Assembly (NCBI GenBank): GCA_963575745.1
Contig: CAUYUJ010016371.1
Location: forward strand, 678,726 to 742,725
DNA from: Prorocentrum cordatum
Taxonomy: Eukaryota; Sar; Dinophyceae; Prorocentrales; Prorocentraceae
Direction: 5' to 3'
DNA length: 64,000 nt
The translations under genes were made by a program, and so were the position numbers. Below, in pieces: positions 23,721-35,202 of the stretch. The notes under the pieces were generated by a model. That model was not told where the DNA came from. It worked only from the letters and a program-made list of their open reading frames with translations, and searched no databases. How positions within the stretch are numbered: position 1 is the stretch's first letter; the number at the start of each line of letters is the position of its first letter.

Positions 23721-23879
23721 CCGTTGCCACTGTGACTGTCAGTGCGAATGCGATTGCGACTGCGAGAAAAACAGAATTCTACAACTGGATTCTCACCTGA
23801 ATATTAAGGGGAATGCTTCCAAATATGCTTATACACATCGCTGTTCGGTTGCTTTGCCGGGATTTTTTGTTTTGTCCTA

Positions 23880-24180
23880 GCAAACGTTTAGGGAACATGG
23901 TTTGGGCAGAGGGCGGCAACCCGAGAATCATGTTGCCGGGGAGCTTTCTGGGAGCATTTTGTTCGGCTCTCTGAAGAGGGGGGGCCTCTTGGGGCTTACC
24001 GAGGGGCCCCTTTTGGTCGTGTCGGCAAGCCTATTGGAAACATGGTTGGGGCGGTGGGCGGAAGCCCAAGGAATAAGCTGTCTGGGAAATACGATTTACC
24101 GAAGTGTCTTGGGGGCCCGCAGGGGGCTTCCCTGGGGGCCCCTTGGGGGCCTATTGGAGCTTCAGGGGGGCCTCTTGGGA
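23880..24180. repeat. GGAATCATGTT repeat, copy 2
   Basis: Words GAACATGGTTTGGGCAGAGG, CCGAGAATCATGTTGCC and GTTGGGGCGGTGGGCGGAAG match 21740-22020. It ends in GGGGCCCCTTGGGGGCC words. Confidence 0.6.
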
Positions 24181-24258
24181 GCCTAATGCTGTTCGCGTGG
24201 CTGTAGTCTCCTGGCCCATCTCGCGGACCATTAGTACTTCGATATATAATGTGTCCCG

Positions 24259-24579
24259 TCAATCTGAATATTGCACCAAGACTTCCCGACCTCGAACTTG
24301 CACTGCGGCTTGACCGCGGTCAGGGCATTTGCGAGCGACAAGGCGTGGCCCGTTCCAACCTCCACAATCGTCCGAAATAGTGGCCGGACGGTGGTAGTCC
24401 GCGAGGTCCCCTGGCTGATAGTTGTGGTGTCCCGCCGCTGTCGTTTCTATGCGTGGGGCCCTACTGGTTTTGGCTACTGTAGCGGCTTGTGTGATGGCCC
24501 CAACGCTTATTTCTCTGAGTCTGTGTTCCCGGTCGTGATCGGACGTTTCCGCCCCCTGTTGGTGGTCCAGTGCCGGCAA
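24259..24579 (-). pseudogene. Integrase C-terminal part, copia-like
   Basis: A frame from 24579 reads HRLREISVGAITQAATVAK, then ETTAAGHHNYQPGDLADYHRP and WNGPRLVARK, and ends REVLVQYSD. This resembles the C-terminal integrase segment of dinoflagellate copia elements, where a HRLREI..QA block is followed by a small beta-barrel-like region (PGD..D.YRP, GW.GPA.V). It is out of frame with the integrase core at 24507-25601 (offset of two), so a frameshift separates them near 24550. No catalytic residues are expected here. Confidence 0.65.
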
Positions 24580-25601
24580 ATCTGGTAAACAGGCCAGTTG
24601 TCGTCCGCGCAGTGCCTGGTAAGGAGATGCCCCGTTGTAGAACGTAAAAACTTGCAGACAAATAAGTCTTGGTGGACAAGTCGTGTAAATGCCAATTGCG
24701 TGTTGTGTCGTTTGAACCCTTCTTCCATGACGTGCGTCGTGTGCCTTAGGATACCGTTGCGTGTTTCGATGGTGGTGGCGTGCTAGCCTCGAGCACGAAT
24801 GCGACGTTCAGCGCCCCTTGCCCGCAGGATAGTTTTGGCAGCATAATTGTTTAGATCCCCTTCGCCGTCGGAGAACACTGTAGCTGAACCGCGTGGCATC
24901 CGACAGTTGCGATAGGCGTCGAATGTCGCATGCATCGTCCTGTCGGCACTCTCTTGGCCTCCAGCCAACCGAATGCATCGGTCGATGATGTGGGGCGCAA
25001 AGCGTTGCCTGTAGAACATCAAATCGCACTCGACTTCTTCGTAGAATATGCCAGGGGGACTTGTCGAATGCATGACTGTATTACCTGGTTTCCCCCAGGC
25101 TGTGCACTCACGGCACGAGCCAACATCACCTTTTGCCATGTTCAATCGTACAACAACAGTTCCTACGCGAGACAATGTAGTGCGCACCTTTGGTTCGGAT
25201 GCGTGGCGCCAGCGTAAATGGAGCTTCCGCAACTGCTTCAGCACGGTGGTCGGGTCGTTACTCCGTAGGCTTTGAGGGCTTATCTGAATGTCAAGCCTTG
25301 ACCAATCAGGTAACCATGCACGTGGCCGCGCTTCCGCTGGTGGCGGGGAAGGGGGCGGCACGGCGCCGCTCTCCTCTCGTCCGCGACGCCTTGCGACGCG
25401 CGGAGGGTCAGTAGAGCTGCCTACCACAGAGCCACTGTGCGCGCCTCTTGTCACATCGTAACTGCTGGCGCCTACAATCGGATCTTTGGGATTCCGACGT
25501 GAAGGTAAAGGTGCACGTGGGCGTGCTCCTCCCTGGGGTCTCTGTCGAGCTGGTGGTAGCTCTGTTGGCGCAGGTACCTTATCGAAGTGGTCGTCTGGCA
25601 C
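24507..25601 (-). pseudogene. Integrase core with one in-frame stop, copia-like
   Basis: Catalyses insertion of element DNA in active relatives. The frame from 25601 has a Pro/Arg-rich lead (residues 1-95). It then has an HHCC-type zinc region: H128 and H133 in LHLRWRH, C163 and C166 in CRECTAWGKPG. The DDE core follows: D193 in VECDLMFY and D245 in FSDGEGDL. A TAG stop stands at residue 273 (24783-24785). The same frame continues after it with TIETRNGILR, placing a Glu at position 279, 33 residues after D245, as expected for a DD(33-35)E triad. Sequence remains open to about 24510 (HVMEEGFKRHNTQLAFTRL). All catalytic residues are thus present and one nonsense codon breaks the core. Confidence 0.75.
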
Positions 25602-25617
25602 TGCTGCTGGCGCAACA

Positions 25618-27756
25618 TCAGCAGGTGCGAGTGCCCCATCCGCCGGTGCTGCGCAGCCGGTGGGGCTTGTCCACGATGGTCTGGCTTTTGCCGCGGTTGG
25701 GCCAACCTGCGCCTACCTGGCGTGAGCAAGTGGCCCCGCTCGTTTTACCATCGTACCTTCTATAACTCAGGCATGCCCAGAGATAGGGCTCCTTATCACG
25801 CCAACGGTGTTGACGTGGGTTTCGGTGGAGACTTGGTGAATTCATTTGAACATTGTTGATGAAAGCTGGACAGCCAAGTCCTCCCGATGGTGGTCGTTGG
25901 TTTGATCCGTTCTCTCCCCCGTGGTATCGCAGGGTCATCGACATCGAATCCAACACTGTTGACCACCAGGGTATTTGTGTAGTGCCTGTCGGCAAAGGGG
26001 TTGTTGCCCCGTGCCAAAAAATGACTTTGCAATCTGTACCGAGTCCACGATCAGTGATTGCATCCTTGGGGTGTACTGGGCCGCCTGTACCAATTCTCAG
26101 TTGCACGCTTGGGCGTGTTCATGATGCCGGAACATCTTTTGTATTGGAGTGGTTTGAGCACAGCACGATGAATTGCCATCATCTCTGTAGTTTTCTTGAT
26201 GAGAGTGCCATGTGAAACGCGTAGGCCTGTCGAGCACTGGTCTTTTAGTTATATGACTAGTTTGACTCGTGTCGTACAGGGGGGAAATCTCATCCACCCA
26301 GGTGCCACTCGGCTGTTGCCTGTGGAACATGCGTTGAATGTCGTCTTGCATGACGCTACCTTCAAACAAACAGCGATGCGGGGAGTATCTTCTCTGCGGC
26401 GTTTGCACCGCGCGTCGCGGTTGACAGGGGAGTTAAAGTGAGAAGGCAAACCTGCGATCCTACAGTTGGGTTGCAGTTTAATAATTGTGTCACAGCATGT
26501 GCGCATAGCATGTTCCACGGCCTGCTTCACTTATGAGTTACCCAGGTCAACATTGGCACGTTTGTCAAGGTTGCCTCCAGAGGTGGGCCTCTTCTTGCAG
26601 GCTACATGTGATATGCCACCAGTGCCTCCATAATTTTACCATATCTACACAGCTGCCCCCTCCATAACAGAAGGGTGGGGACAATGGTAAATACGTCGGC
26701 GCGCGCGCCCGCAGTGCCGCGCGAGAGTGTTAGGCAGAGGCTGTCGTCATCATCGGGCCCCAGCTCTTCTACTAGAACGTCGGAGAGCAGCGTGGCGTCC
26801 ACGTCGATCATCTTCGATGAACGTAACCCTGTTTTTGATGCTTGGCGGCATACGCCCGCGTCCGAGCAACGCTGGGGGGGCCGTTTCCCAGAAATCATTT
26901 CGCGCATAGATTATGTACCCTGTTGGGTAAAAGTGCATTCCAAATATAATCGGTCGGTTGGTCCTTAACTTGAATGTATTCAATCCATTTCTGCTCGCCA
27001 CAGTCAAGTGTGACCTGGCGTGCTACATCGTCCCAACGTGGTCCGCTGTCGCTGGGCTGTAGGTAATTGTGTGCGTTCGCATCGGTGCGGGTGAACACGT
27101 GTAAGTACGCGCTCGTGCTGTTGTTTGTGTACTTGTAAAAATTGTCCACAAGTTGTGCCATCAGGAATGTCATCGTATTGTTTCGCCATTCGGCGTGTTG
27201 CTGCTCGTGTCCGTACCAATCTAATAGATGCTCTTTGGTAGCTGTACACCTATCCATAATAATGTTGGTAATTTCGTGCACGATGTAACTATATGTAGTA
27301 GGGGCCACTGGGCCTCTGTCTGACACGACCAAACTTGACGCCGCATGGCATGGACGCATCCGGATATATGTGAATTTGAGGCCCTGGAGGGCTTCTTGTA
27401 TTGGAGCCGACTTCCAGAAGTATCTGGGCGGTCATATCCAGACTATTTGCCTTCTGAGAGCTTGTGCTTTGGTCAGGCAATTACGCATTTTCTCATACTG
27501 TGGCCCAGCCCGTCTGCTTGGCAACCCCGCGTGCCAATCGGCGGGGGTGGCCGCGCAAAGTAGAGTGCAGTCTCCGGATAAACCCCCTCCTAGATATTGC
27601 GTTCCCGTCGACGTCAATGCCCCGCTGTGTGCGATGCGATCACGCATGTATCCTCGACGGCGCAGTTCGGCGGAAGCCGTGCGGATCTCTTCTGTAACAA
27701 AAGCTCTAGAGATAGATGCTTCCGCATTGGTTGTGGAGCGCGTGCCCGTGCTACTC
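25618..27756 (-). pseudogene. Unassigned minus-strand region between protease and integrase
   Basis: Several minus-strand frames look like ordinary protein rather than repeat. At 26895-27359 there is a 154-residue frame with NIIMDRCTATKEHLLDWYG and RNNTMTFLMAQLVDNFYKY, ending VTLDCGEQKWIEYIQVKD. At 26097-26408 there is one with DDIQRMFHRQQPSGTWVDE, and at 25618-26106 one ending in an RW-rich segment. I cannot assign any of them. By position they are part of the retroelement polyprotein. No reverse transcriptase motif (YxDD) was found. Confidence 0.35.
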
Positions 27757-29204
27757 CTAGATATAAGGCGCGCGCCCGTGAATCGAATCTGGCCCTTTTG
27801 AGGCAGCAGGCAGGCTTGGCCAGATGACCCGCCTGCGCTCGTCAGAGGGGGTCATCCATGTTGGGGGGGGGGGGGGGGGGGCGCCTGGCGTTTCGTCGCT
27901 CGAGCGTGCTCTGCCCCCGTTGGCGCCATGCTCGACGGTGTTGTGTGACAACGAGCTGGGGTCTCCGATGTGGAAGACCTGTGGCATGTCCACCGTAATC
28001 GGGATAGTGCCCCAATTCTCTCTGGGCGTGGCCGCCCTTGACACGTTGGGGCTGCCTGTGAACCAACCCCCTGCCTCCTTCCGGTGTGGATGGGGAATGT
28101 TTGTCATTGGGTATGTATTCCACTTGTCAGCTGCTTCTTTCACCGTGTTGCGGATGCCTGCAGGCAGCATCCTGGTCATCTCATAGCGATCCACTGGGCG
28201 ATCAGATCGATGCCAGTGGCCCATGGTCGAGCTGACCACCATGGTGATCGCGTCGTCCACGGCCTGGTCCATGCAGCGGCCCAGCGCTTCATGACTGTGC
28301 TCTCCAATGTCCTGGCATGCGCGGGGTGCCTGTCCACGGGCGGCCTCAGTTACGTGCTGGGATGAACTCCCTGCACGCGCGTCGGTGAACGTCCCAGCTG
28401 CTGACTCACCCTCTGCACCGGGAGTGGCTTCTCCATAGTTCGAACATGGGATGGCCAAGTGGCCCGAGGGTGTCTGCTCCAACATTAGAAGCTGCGCGCC
28501 TTTTCCAAGCTGTACTTGATACATATGTGGGCCTGGGAATGCGATGCGCTCCCTGCCCTCCTCCAGAATGAGGATTGTCCTCCTTGCTAGCGTGGGGGTG
28601 AGGCCAACGACAGCAGGTAGATCTGATCCGGATCCACCTGCAATATTACCCACGAAAGCATCCACCTGTGCGGTCGGTGGCTCGTCGTGATGTTGGAATG
28701 TGCATGCAATTGTGAATGTCCTCAGGGTACGGCATATAGCTGCTCCACTGCCGACTCCGTTGGCATAGGGCAGCTTTTCAAGGTTCACGACCTTCGGCAT
28801 GCGTCCATGCTGACGAGATTGCTGGTTGAACTCTCGTGCAGTACTCAAACACATAATTCATGTTAATGGTCGAACCTATATCTACCAACATGCTCAGCTT
28901 TCCTGGAATCGTTGTTTCGAGTTTTCCTGCTGAGTACACATGCTGAATATTACCAGCTGGGGTTGATAGAATGTATGTATTCGCACCCATCTGCCGTCTG
29001 AACGCCCTCTGATGGGCGATGACCTGGTTCCTTGTAAGATCCCAGTTGGCCATGAAAGCATTCGTTTCTTCCACCGTGGCAGGCTCGCGATATACTGCCC
29101 AATCGGTATGCTTTTGGGAATGATTGGTCCGAACAGTGTGTCCGTCTCTCCCCCAGTGGTGCGGATGGCAGTATCCTGCAAAGTGAATGTTGTGGATTGC
29201 TCAT
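27757..29204 (-). pseudogene. Retroviral-type aspartic protease region, frameshifted
   Basis: Processes the polyprotein in active relatives. In the frame from 29074 the active-site region reads LSMLVDIGSTINMN at about 28882, where a typical motif is D(S/T)G. Here the residue after Asp is Ile, which would be unusual for an active enzyme. After a frame change near 28850 the frame from 28854 continues GRMPKVVNLEKLPYANGVGSG, a flap-like part, a second core strand SDLPAVVGLTPTLARR and the end LLMLEQTPSGHLAIPC. These blocks match the protease of the dinoflagellate copia-like family known to me. Downstream (28400-27760) it becomes Pro/Arg-rich. Confidence 0.65.
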
Positions 29205-29335
29205 GCCCTTTCTGCGGCTACTGCTTGCTCCAAGGTCACATTGTTCGATGGGGATTCTAACCTTCTGCTCGTGGCCGAACGAGGGCTCTGGCGATGCCTT
29301 GTGCGCGCCTGCTGTTGTTGTTGTTGCTGTTGTTT

Positions 29336-29367
<32 letters not shown>

Positions 29368-29603
29368 CTAGGCGGTCTAGCAGTGGGTTGCTGAGCGGAT
29401 TCGGCGCTGCGCGTGCTGCAGGCGCCCCCGCATCTTCTATCGATGGGGCGTTGACTGCAGGTGTCCCCGCGTCATGCCGGAGGGGTCGGCGTTGCCATTG
29501 CTTGGGGAATGGTTGGAATCATATGGCTCGTGGCCGAGCTTGATGGTGGAATCGACGCAAGGGCCTCGCCCAGCCTGAAGCGCAGACCGGACATCTCCTG
29601 AGC

Positions 29604-30260
29604 CTACTGAATGGCCACAGCTGCTGAGCTCGATGCGTCGATACGTCCAGCATATGGATACTCTGCCACGATGATCCCTGGTCCCCTGCATATGGCACAT
29701 GGGCCTCTACACCAGCCCCTTACCTTCCCCTTGGCACGTGCGCCCGCGTGTTGCGGTCCAAGCATTCGGCGTGGCACTGGTGACCGCACTGGAGCCCCCA
29801 CATCTTCTCGCGCAGTGCGAAGGGCTCGAGGCGGACACCACACTGTGTGAAGCATACGTCCGACACCACAGGTGTCTGCGCTCGGGGGTGCCCGCCCTTG
29901 CCGTTGCAGCGTGGATTCATCCGCTTCGCATAGAAGCGGTGGCGGTCCGTCTCGGGGACTCTGATTGGACATCGCAGTCGGCGCGTGTCCACGCATTGCG
30001 TTGCGATCGGCGGTGTGTTGCATCCGCCTCATGTTCCGATCCCGTGCGGCTCTTCGGGCTTCGTCTGCTGCTTGCATATGTGCTTGCACCATCGCGCGAA
30101 TGTCGTGCACATATGACGGCAAAGTGCTTGCAAGTGGATTCAGCTCAACAGCAAGTGGCTGCGCTGTCGTGTAAGGATCCGTAGGCGAAGGGTGGCAATT
30201 CCATATGCAAATATGTTTGGGATCCTGAGACACGTGCCGGTTGCAACCGATAGAGATCAT
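29604..30260 (-). pseudogene. RING-finger (H2-like) region, frameshifted
   Basis: RING fingers bind two zinc ions and usually act in ubiquitin ligation. The frame from 29992 has C47 and C51 (CFTQC), then LEPFALREKMWGLQCGHQCH, giving C69, H71 and H74, and C77 in AECL. The last pair is in another frame (from 30260) as CAIC followed by RGPG near 29690. The spacing fits a RING-H2, except that the first pair is C-x3-C. A frameshift between the sixth and seventh ligands breaks it. In related elements this domain lies just before the protease, as here. Confidence 0.6.
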
Positions 30261-31422
30261 CCACCATATCCCGAGTCACATAATTCGTGGCCAATTGGCC
30301 CACCATTGGTGTTTCGTTGATCTCACCATAGTACTCGGGAGAGACTGGATCATCCACCTGTGGTGGTGATGGCCCTTGGAGTGGCAGGTGCGTTGGGTGT
30401 GCAGCGGATGCCGGAATACACGGCAACCTATCAAGGTGTTCCGGTGATGGACTGACATCCAGGTGCCACCCCCAGGGTGGTGTCCAGTTGTTTCGATGCG
30501 ACACGTCCACTCCGAGTAGCCTCATCTCAGCCATGGCTGACTGATGTTCTTGTTGCGCACACCTCTGCTGCTCGCATGCGGACTGCCTGTGTCCAGGCTG
30601 GTCCGCTGTTGGAAATGCCATCGGCGAGCCTGTTGGGCTGCTGGTGGCCTGGCCTTGCCCAGGTTGTCGGCTTAGCATGGCCATGCGCTGCGTGAGGTCC
30701 TCATTGATCGTCGATGCTGTCTGTCGTCCGTTGGGCGTGTCCGCCCCCGGCGCTGGGCTCGGCTCGGACCTTGGCTGACCGAGTGCCATGGGATCGAACC
30801 TCGTAGAGCCAGCGTTCCACTGTGGCCTCGCAGGTCCGAAACTCCTGGGCAGTCCTGCTGGCGCATTTCGCAGGGCATCGGCCCGCGGATCGAACCTGTT
30901 GAAGACGTCCGACAGAGTTGAGACGTCATTGGATTGATGCATCATCCCTGAGGAAGGGCCTGTGTCAATGGGCATGGCTGCACGTGGCCAGGCATATGTA
31001 GGTGTGGCGTCATCCGCGGGTGTCCCTGCATCCATCAACAGGCAGACGATATGATGATTAACGCGTGCCTCAACGGGTGCCTCTTCAGGTTCAGCATTTG
31101 ATGCGGGGGGCTCTGAGTCGATGCGATGTGCCGAACTGCTGGGGCAGTCTGGCCTGTAGTATTCGCTGCCGAGAGATCCTGCGGACGCGTCCGCCCCAGC
31201 GCCGCGCGGCCGATCTGGCTGGAACCAGCCGGCTGCACCTTTGAGGTCTGCTATGGTTATTTGTGCCTCCTGGAGCTCGCGAGATGCTTTGTAGAATGGT
31301 TGGGGATTGTGCCGGACGTGTTTCTGCTCGTATTCGGGATTCATCGCATCTAAATGAAGTACTTGATCGGAATTACCCCATCGAAGCCGTTCGTCAGAAC
31401 GATATCGTGGTCGGGGCGCCAC
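30145..31422 (-). pseudogene. Long Pro/Gln-rich linker frame of the copia-like element
   Basis: A 425-residue frame, the longest uninterrupted one in the element. It contains NPEYEQKHVRHNP, a charged helix (RELQEAQITIADLKG), a Pro/Arg-rich centre and a C-terminal part with YYGEINETPMVGQLATNYVT and LHMELPPFAYG. I recognise no domain. It lies between the gag/zinc-knuckle part and the RING region and may be a disordered spacer of the gag-like polyprotein. Confidence 0.45.
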
Positions 31423-32040
31423 GCCTCACCACCATCTTGCAACAGACGTGGGATGGGTGCGAATGAGCATATATTCGAGTCGGTGCAAATATGGGCATCC
31501 GTGCACTAACTGCCTACCTTGTCCAGTCCTTGGGTTGTGCTCTGGACGGCAGGGCAGTCCGTGCTCGAGGGTGCTCGCGAGATATTCCCCCGCATGCTTC
31601 CATGAATGAAGAACTTTGGGTCGTCGTCGCTCATTGCGTAAAAAACCGGTGTGTGTGTGGCAGCTCTGGACACATGATGCCAAGTGGCGAATGTCCGTTG
31701 GTAGCTCTGATCCACAACGTTGGGTTGTCGTCGTCACCGCGTGAATATTTCAGCTGGAGACGTGACTTCGTGGCGCCTGAATAGTCAGTCATCTAGGCGG
31801 TGTGCATGCAGCAGTGACCACTTTGTAGATTCGGGCGGTGGGCCTGTCATCCATTGCGCGACTTCCCCGCAACCGCGACCGCCCCAGATGTTGGCCAGAG
31901 CATCGTTGGCCCTATCCATCCATCGCGAGGGCCCCGTGACTGGCGGCCCCTCATGAAACGAGAACATTACTGCCTTTCGCGGAGTGGGTCGTCTCTGCGC
32001 GTGCGCGACCGCAGCGCAGGACGCTGCAGTCATATCCTAT

Positions 32041-34037
32041 TTAGGCGGTGCAGGCCGGCATTTGAACCGTTACCTCTTCACTGGGGATTCTAAACTTGGC
32101 TTTTCCCCCTGAAGAGTCAAAGGGCCGACGGCGCGGGGCTTCCTGCGTGGGCCTTCTTGGGGTGTTTCGGCGGCGGGCTGCGTCGGCGTCGCAGATGAGC
32201 CAGGGTAACTGTGTCCGTTGGGCGCGTCCACCCCTTCTCCCCTCGGAGAGCCCATGGGCGCGCCCGCCCCGCTGGAACGTCGGCGCCGTCCTGCTTACAG
32301 GGCATCCCCTTTGACCTTGGCGCAAGCAGGACAGTCCGCGGCGGCTGGTCTGAGGGCGAGGCTGCGGCTGGCGATCCAGCGGATTCATCGGCGGGCGGCC
32401 CGCCCTGGAACTTTGCCGAAGGCGGTCCTCCCTGAAACTTTGACTGTGCAGCGCTGACCAGAATTGCCCTCTTCGCTGATGGCCAGAGAGTCTGCGCATG
32501 GAGGCCTTCCGGCGCGGGCTGGGGCAACTTGCCGACTGGTAGCGGTTGCCGTAGGCTGCCTGCGCCCTGGCTTCGTTCTCCTCTGACCTTCGGCGGCAGG
32601 CGGCAGGTCTCTTGTGTCTCGACGTTTCAATGCGGGTGCCGGCTCGAAAGGAGCGTCTGGATTGGGCTGGCCCCCGCCCGCGGCCAAGCTCGAACCCCTC
32701 TGGCTTGCAGCCAGTAGCTTCGAAACCCAATTGCACCGAAATGCCGGGTCCTGTTGGGGCTTCTCGGATCGTCTAGTGACTGGCTGATCGGGCGCAGGCC
32801 TCGAGCTGCCCTTGGACCGTTCAGCCTTCTTCATGACGCTACCGTCGCGCGCGGAGGAACCGTGCTTGCCTTAATCCATCCTCTTGACGTCTTCTTGGGT
32901 CTCCTGGGCGCGTCCGCCCGTTGAACCCGCGAGCGAGGTCGGCGCGGGGGGCTGCGCCCCCCCCCCCGCCCCGCGCCTCCACGTCTGCCTTTTCGCCAGC
33001 TGCTCGAGTCGATCCAGGGGGGGCGCGGGGGGCTCAGCCCGTAGACTGCCAGCGAACTGCCCGTCGCGTCCACTCCACGACGGCGGGCAAGAGCGCTGCC
33101 ATCAATCAGGGTCGTTTTGATAGTGCCAGTCCGACTGGTGCACCCCCGCGATGATCATCTGGCAGGGTATCATTTATTTTTTCTCTTGTACCTCGGCATC
33201 GGTCAGCGAGACTGGCGCGGCCGCCCTGTCGCCCAGGTCATCACCGTGGTCGGGGTGTCGCGGAATCTCGCCGTGATGCGGGCTGCGCGGTGGACGATCA
33301 ACCGGGCGCCTTCCACGGTTCTGACTGCGAGGAGGGCGCGGGCGCATGCGGTATGTCCTGCGTTCATTAATCACCCTGCGCTTGAATGCCCGCTTCTCGT
33401 CGCTGTCTCTGTCAGGGCGGTCCGACGTTGTGATGGCGCGACCGCTTTCGTCACGAATGATACAGTGCTTCAGTGACCAACGATGCCGAATTCGGGCCTC
33501 TGCGAAGCCATGCTCGAGAAAACAAATTATATCAGCATCGTCTACCTCCGCGCGGCCCTGATTGTCGCGCGAGAAAGAGGTGCGCTCCTTTCCTGAGGAG
33601 GCGCGCCCATGTCCCCATCCTCTGTCACTGGACCTCGAGCCATGCGTGGATTCGACTGGATCGGCGTAGCCTTTGCCCTTGGAATGGCTAGCGCCTCGAG
33701 AATGGCTGCGTCCGCGGCCATGGCCGCCCGCGCCCGGGCTGCATTTTCCAATATTGCATGAACCGCCCGCTGCGTGGCGGGCAATAAAGCTGCGGCCCCG
33801 GCGACCGCCGCCTCTGCGGCCTTTGTAAGGTTCTCCAGAGCCGATTGTGGCCTTGCCAGGTTTGCCCCACATCGTGAATGTGCCGGCGTGGGTCCGTCCC
33901 CAGCCCACCGCAGCCCGCTCCTCCTCCGCGAGTCCATATACCGTTGGGGCGGGGAGCGGGCGTGGGCGTTTCTGATCGTGTCCGAGCTGTTCGGCTATTT
34001 CAGCGTCAGTGGCAGGCGTGGCTTCCGCATCTGACAT
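32041..34037 (-). pseudogene. Basic Pro/Arg/Gly-rich gag region
   Basis: Two frames, 33174-34037 and 32041-32834, are rich in Arg, Gly, Ser and Pro. The first has an RGRSHSRGASHSKGKG stretch and a more protein-like core (DDADIICFLEHGFAEARIRHRW). It follows the zinc-knuckle part directly. Function unknown. An RNA-binding role would fit the composition but is inference. Confidence 0.4.
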
Positions 34038-34080
34038 GCAATCGTCCTCGTCGTCATATTCCGACTCTTCCTGCGCGTGT

Positions 34081-35171
34081 TCATGCCGCCGCGCGCCGAC
34101 TCAATCCTCGACAGGAGTGTCGTAGAGCTCCTCGATCCCGTCGTGGAGGCGGTCCGTGCACCGCTCGACAGACATGGAGGCGCCGGCACAGTGGGCATTC
34201 AAAGCCAAGACGACTGGTTGGAGAAGCAAGGGGGGGATCTAGTTCGGGGATATCAACGTATTCGATGATGTCCGCTTCGGACTGGTCTGAGCCAAGGAGT
34301 ATGGATCCGCCCCCTTGTCCAACTCCTTCGGGACACTGTGCTTGGAAATGTTTGTCGCTCCCGCAGGTGTTGGCCGTCATTCGTTGTCCGTCCTGACCCA
34401 TTGGATTGAGCCTGCGTCCCTTGCCCTTCCCTGCGGCGCGCCTGCGACCTTTGCCTCTGCCTTTGCCTCCAAGGATTAATTCTTCAAAATCGTAGTCGCT
34501 CAATCGAGCCAGAAACGTGGCTATGCCTTTGCTATGTAACCTGCGCGTGCGTCTACCACCCTTGCCACGACCCTTTCCGCTACGGAAAAACACGACGTAC
34601 AGCTCGCCTGAACCTCCTAATTTGTTTCTTCATATGTCGTCTCCACGTTTTTTTTGCGTGATAATATCCTAGGTATAGGTGCTTTGTAGCGGCATCATCA
34701 CCGGCGGATAGGTCTGACCACTCGAGGTTTTCGGCACCGGTAGAGGAGACCGTATCGGTGTCCTGGTGGCTGGATGAAACCCAGAGGGTCGTCGCTTCAG
34801 GTGGTGTGTAGCTGGCCGCTGACGGCCAACCTATATTGGAGCCAGACGCATGTTCGTTGTTGTTATTGGCGTCTTGGCCTAGAAGCGCAGAGGGCTGGCT
34901 CAGTGGGCTCCACGTCATTCCAGATGCTATTCGGCACGGTTGCCGGTGTATCGCTTATTTCGACGTGGTCTGTGCCAGCCTTGCGTGCGCTGAAGATGCT
35001 CCCGATGTTTCCTGGGGAACGCTCAACCAACTGTCCCTGGCTGCGCATTCGCTCCTGGAGTTGGTAGCACTGTTGTTGCGTACGGGACATCTGATGGTTC
35101 AACGGCTGCAATAGCTGTGCCGCTCTGGAGGTACCAACTCCCAGGGCGCGAAATAGGATCAGGGTAAACAT
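34081..35171 (-). pseudogene. gag C-terminal part with degenerate zinc knuckle
   Basis: Frames from 35171, 34918 and 34593 read in series. They contain MFTLILFRALGVGTSRAAQL and SPGNIGSIFSARKAG (capsid-like helices of the copia-like gag), then HLYLGYYHAKKTWRRHMKK. A basic RSGKGRGKGGRRTRR segment follows, and then TCGSDKHFQAQCPEG. The last is a CCHC-type knuckle in which the first Cys position is Ala (ANTC), so zinc binding is doubtful. Frame changes occur near 34900 and 34590. Confidence 0.6.
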
Positions 35172-35202
35172 CTGGACGTTGGGGATGCCGAGCCCTGCTG
35201 AG

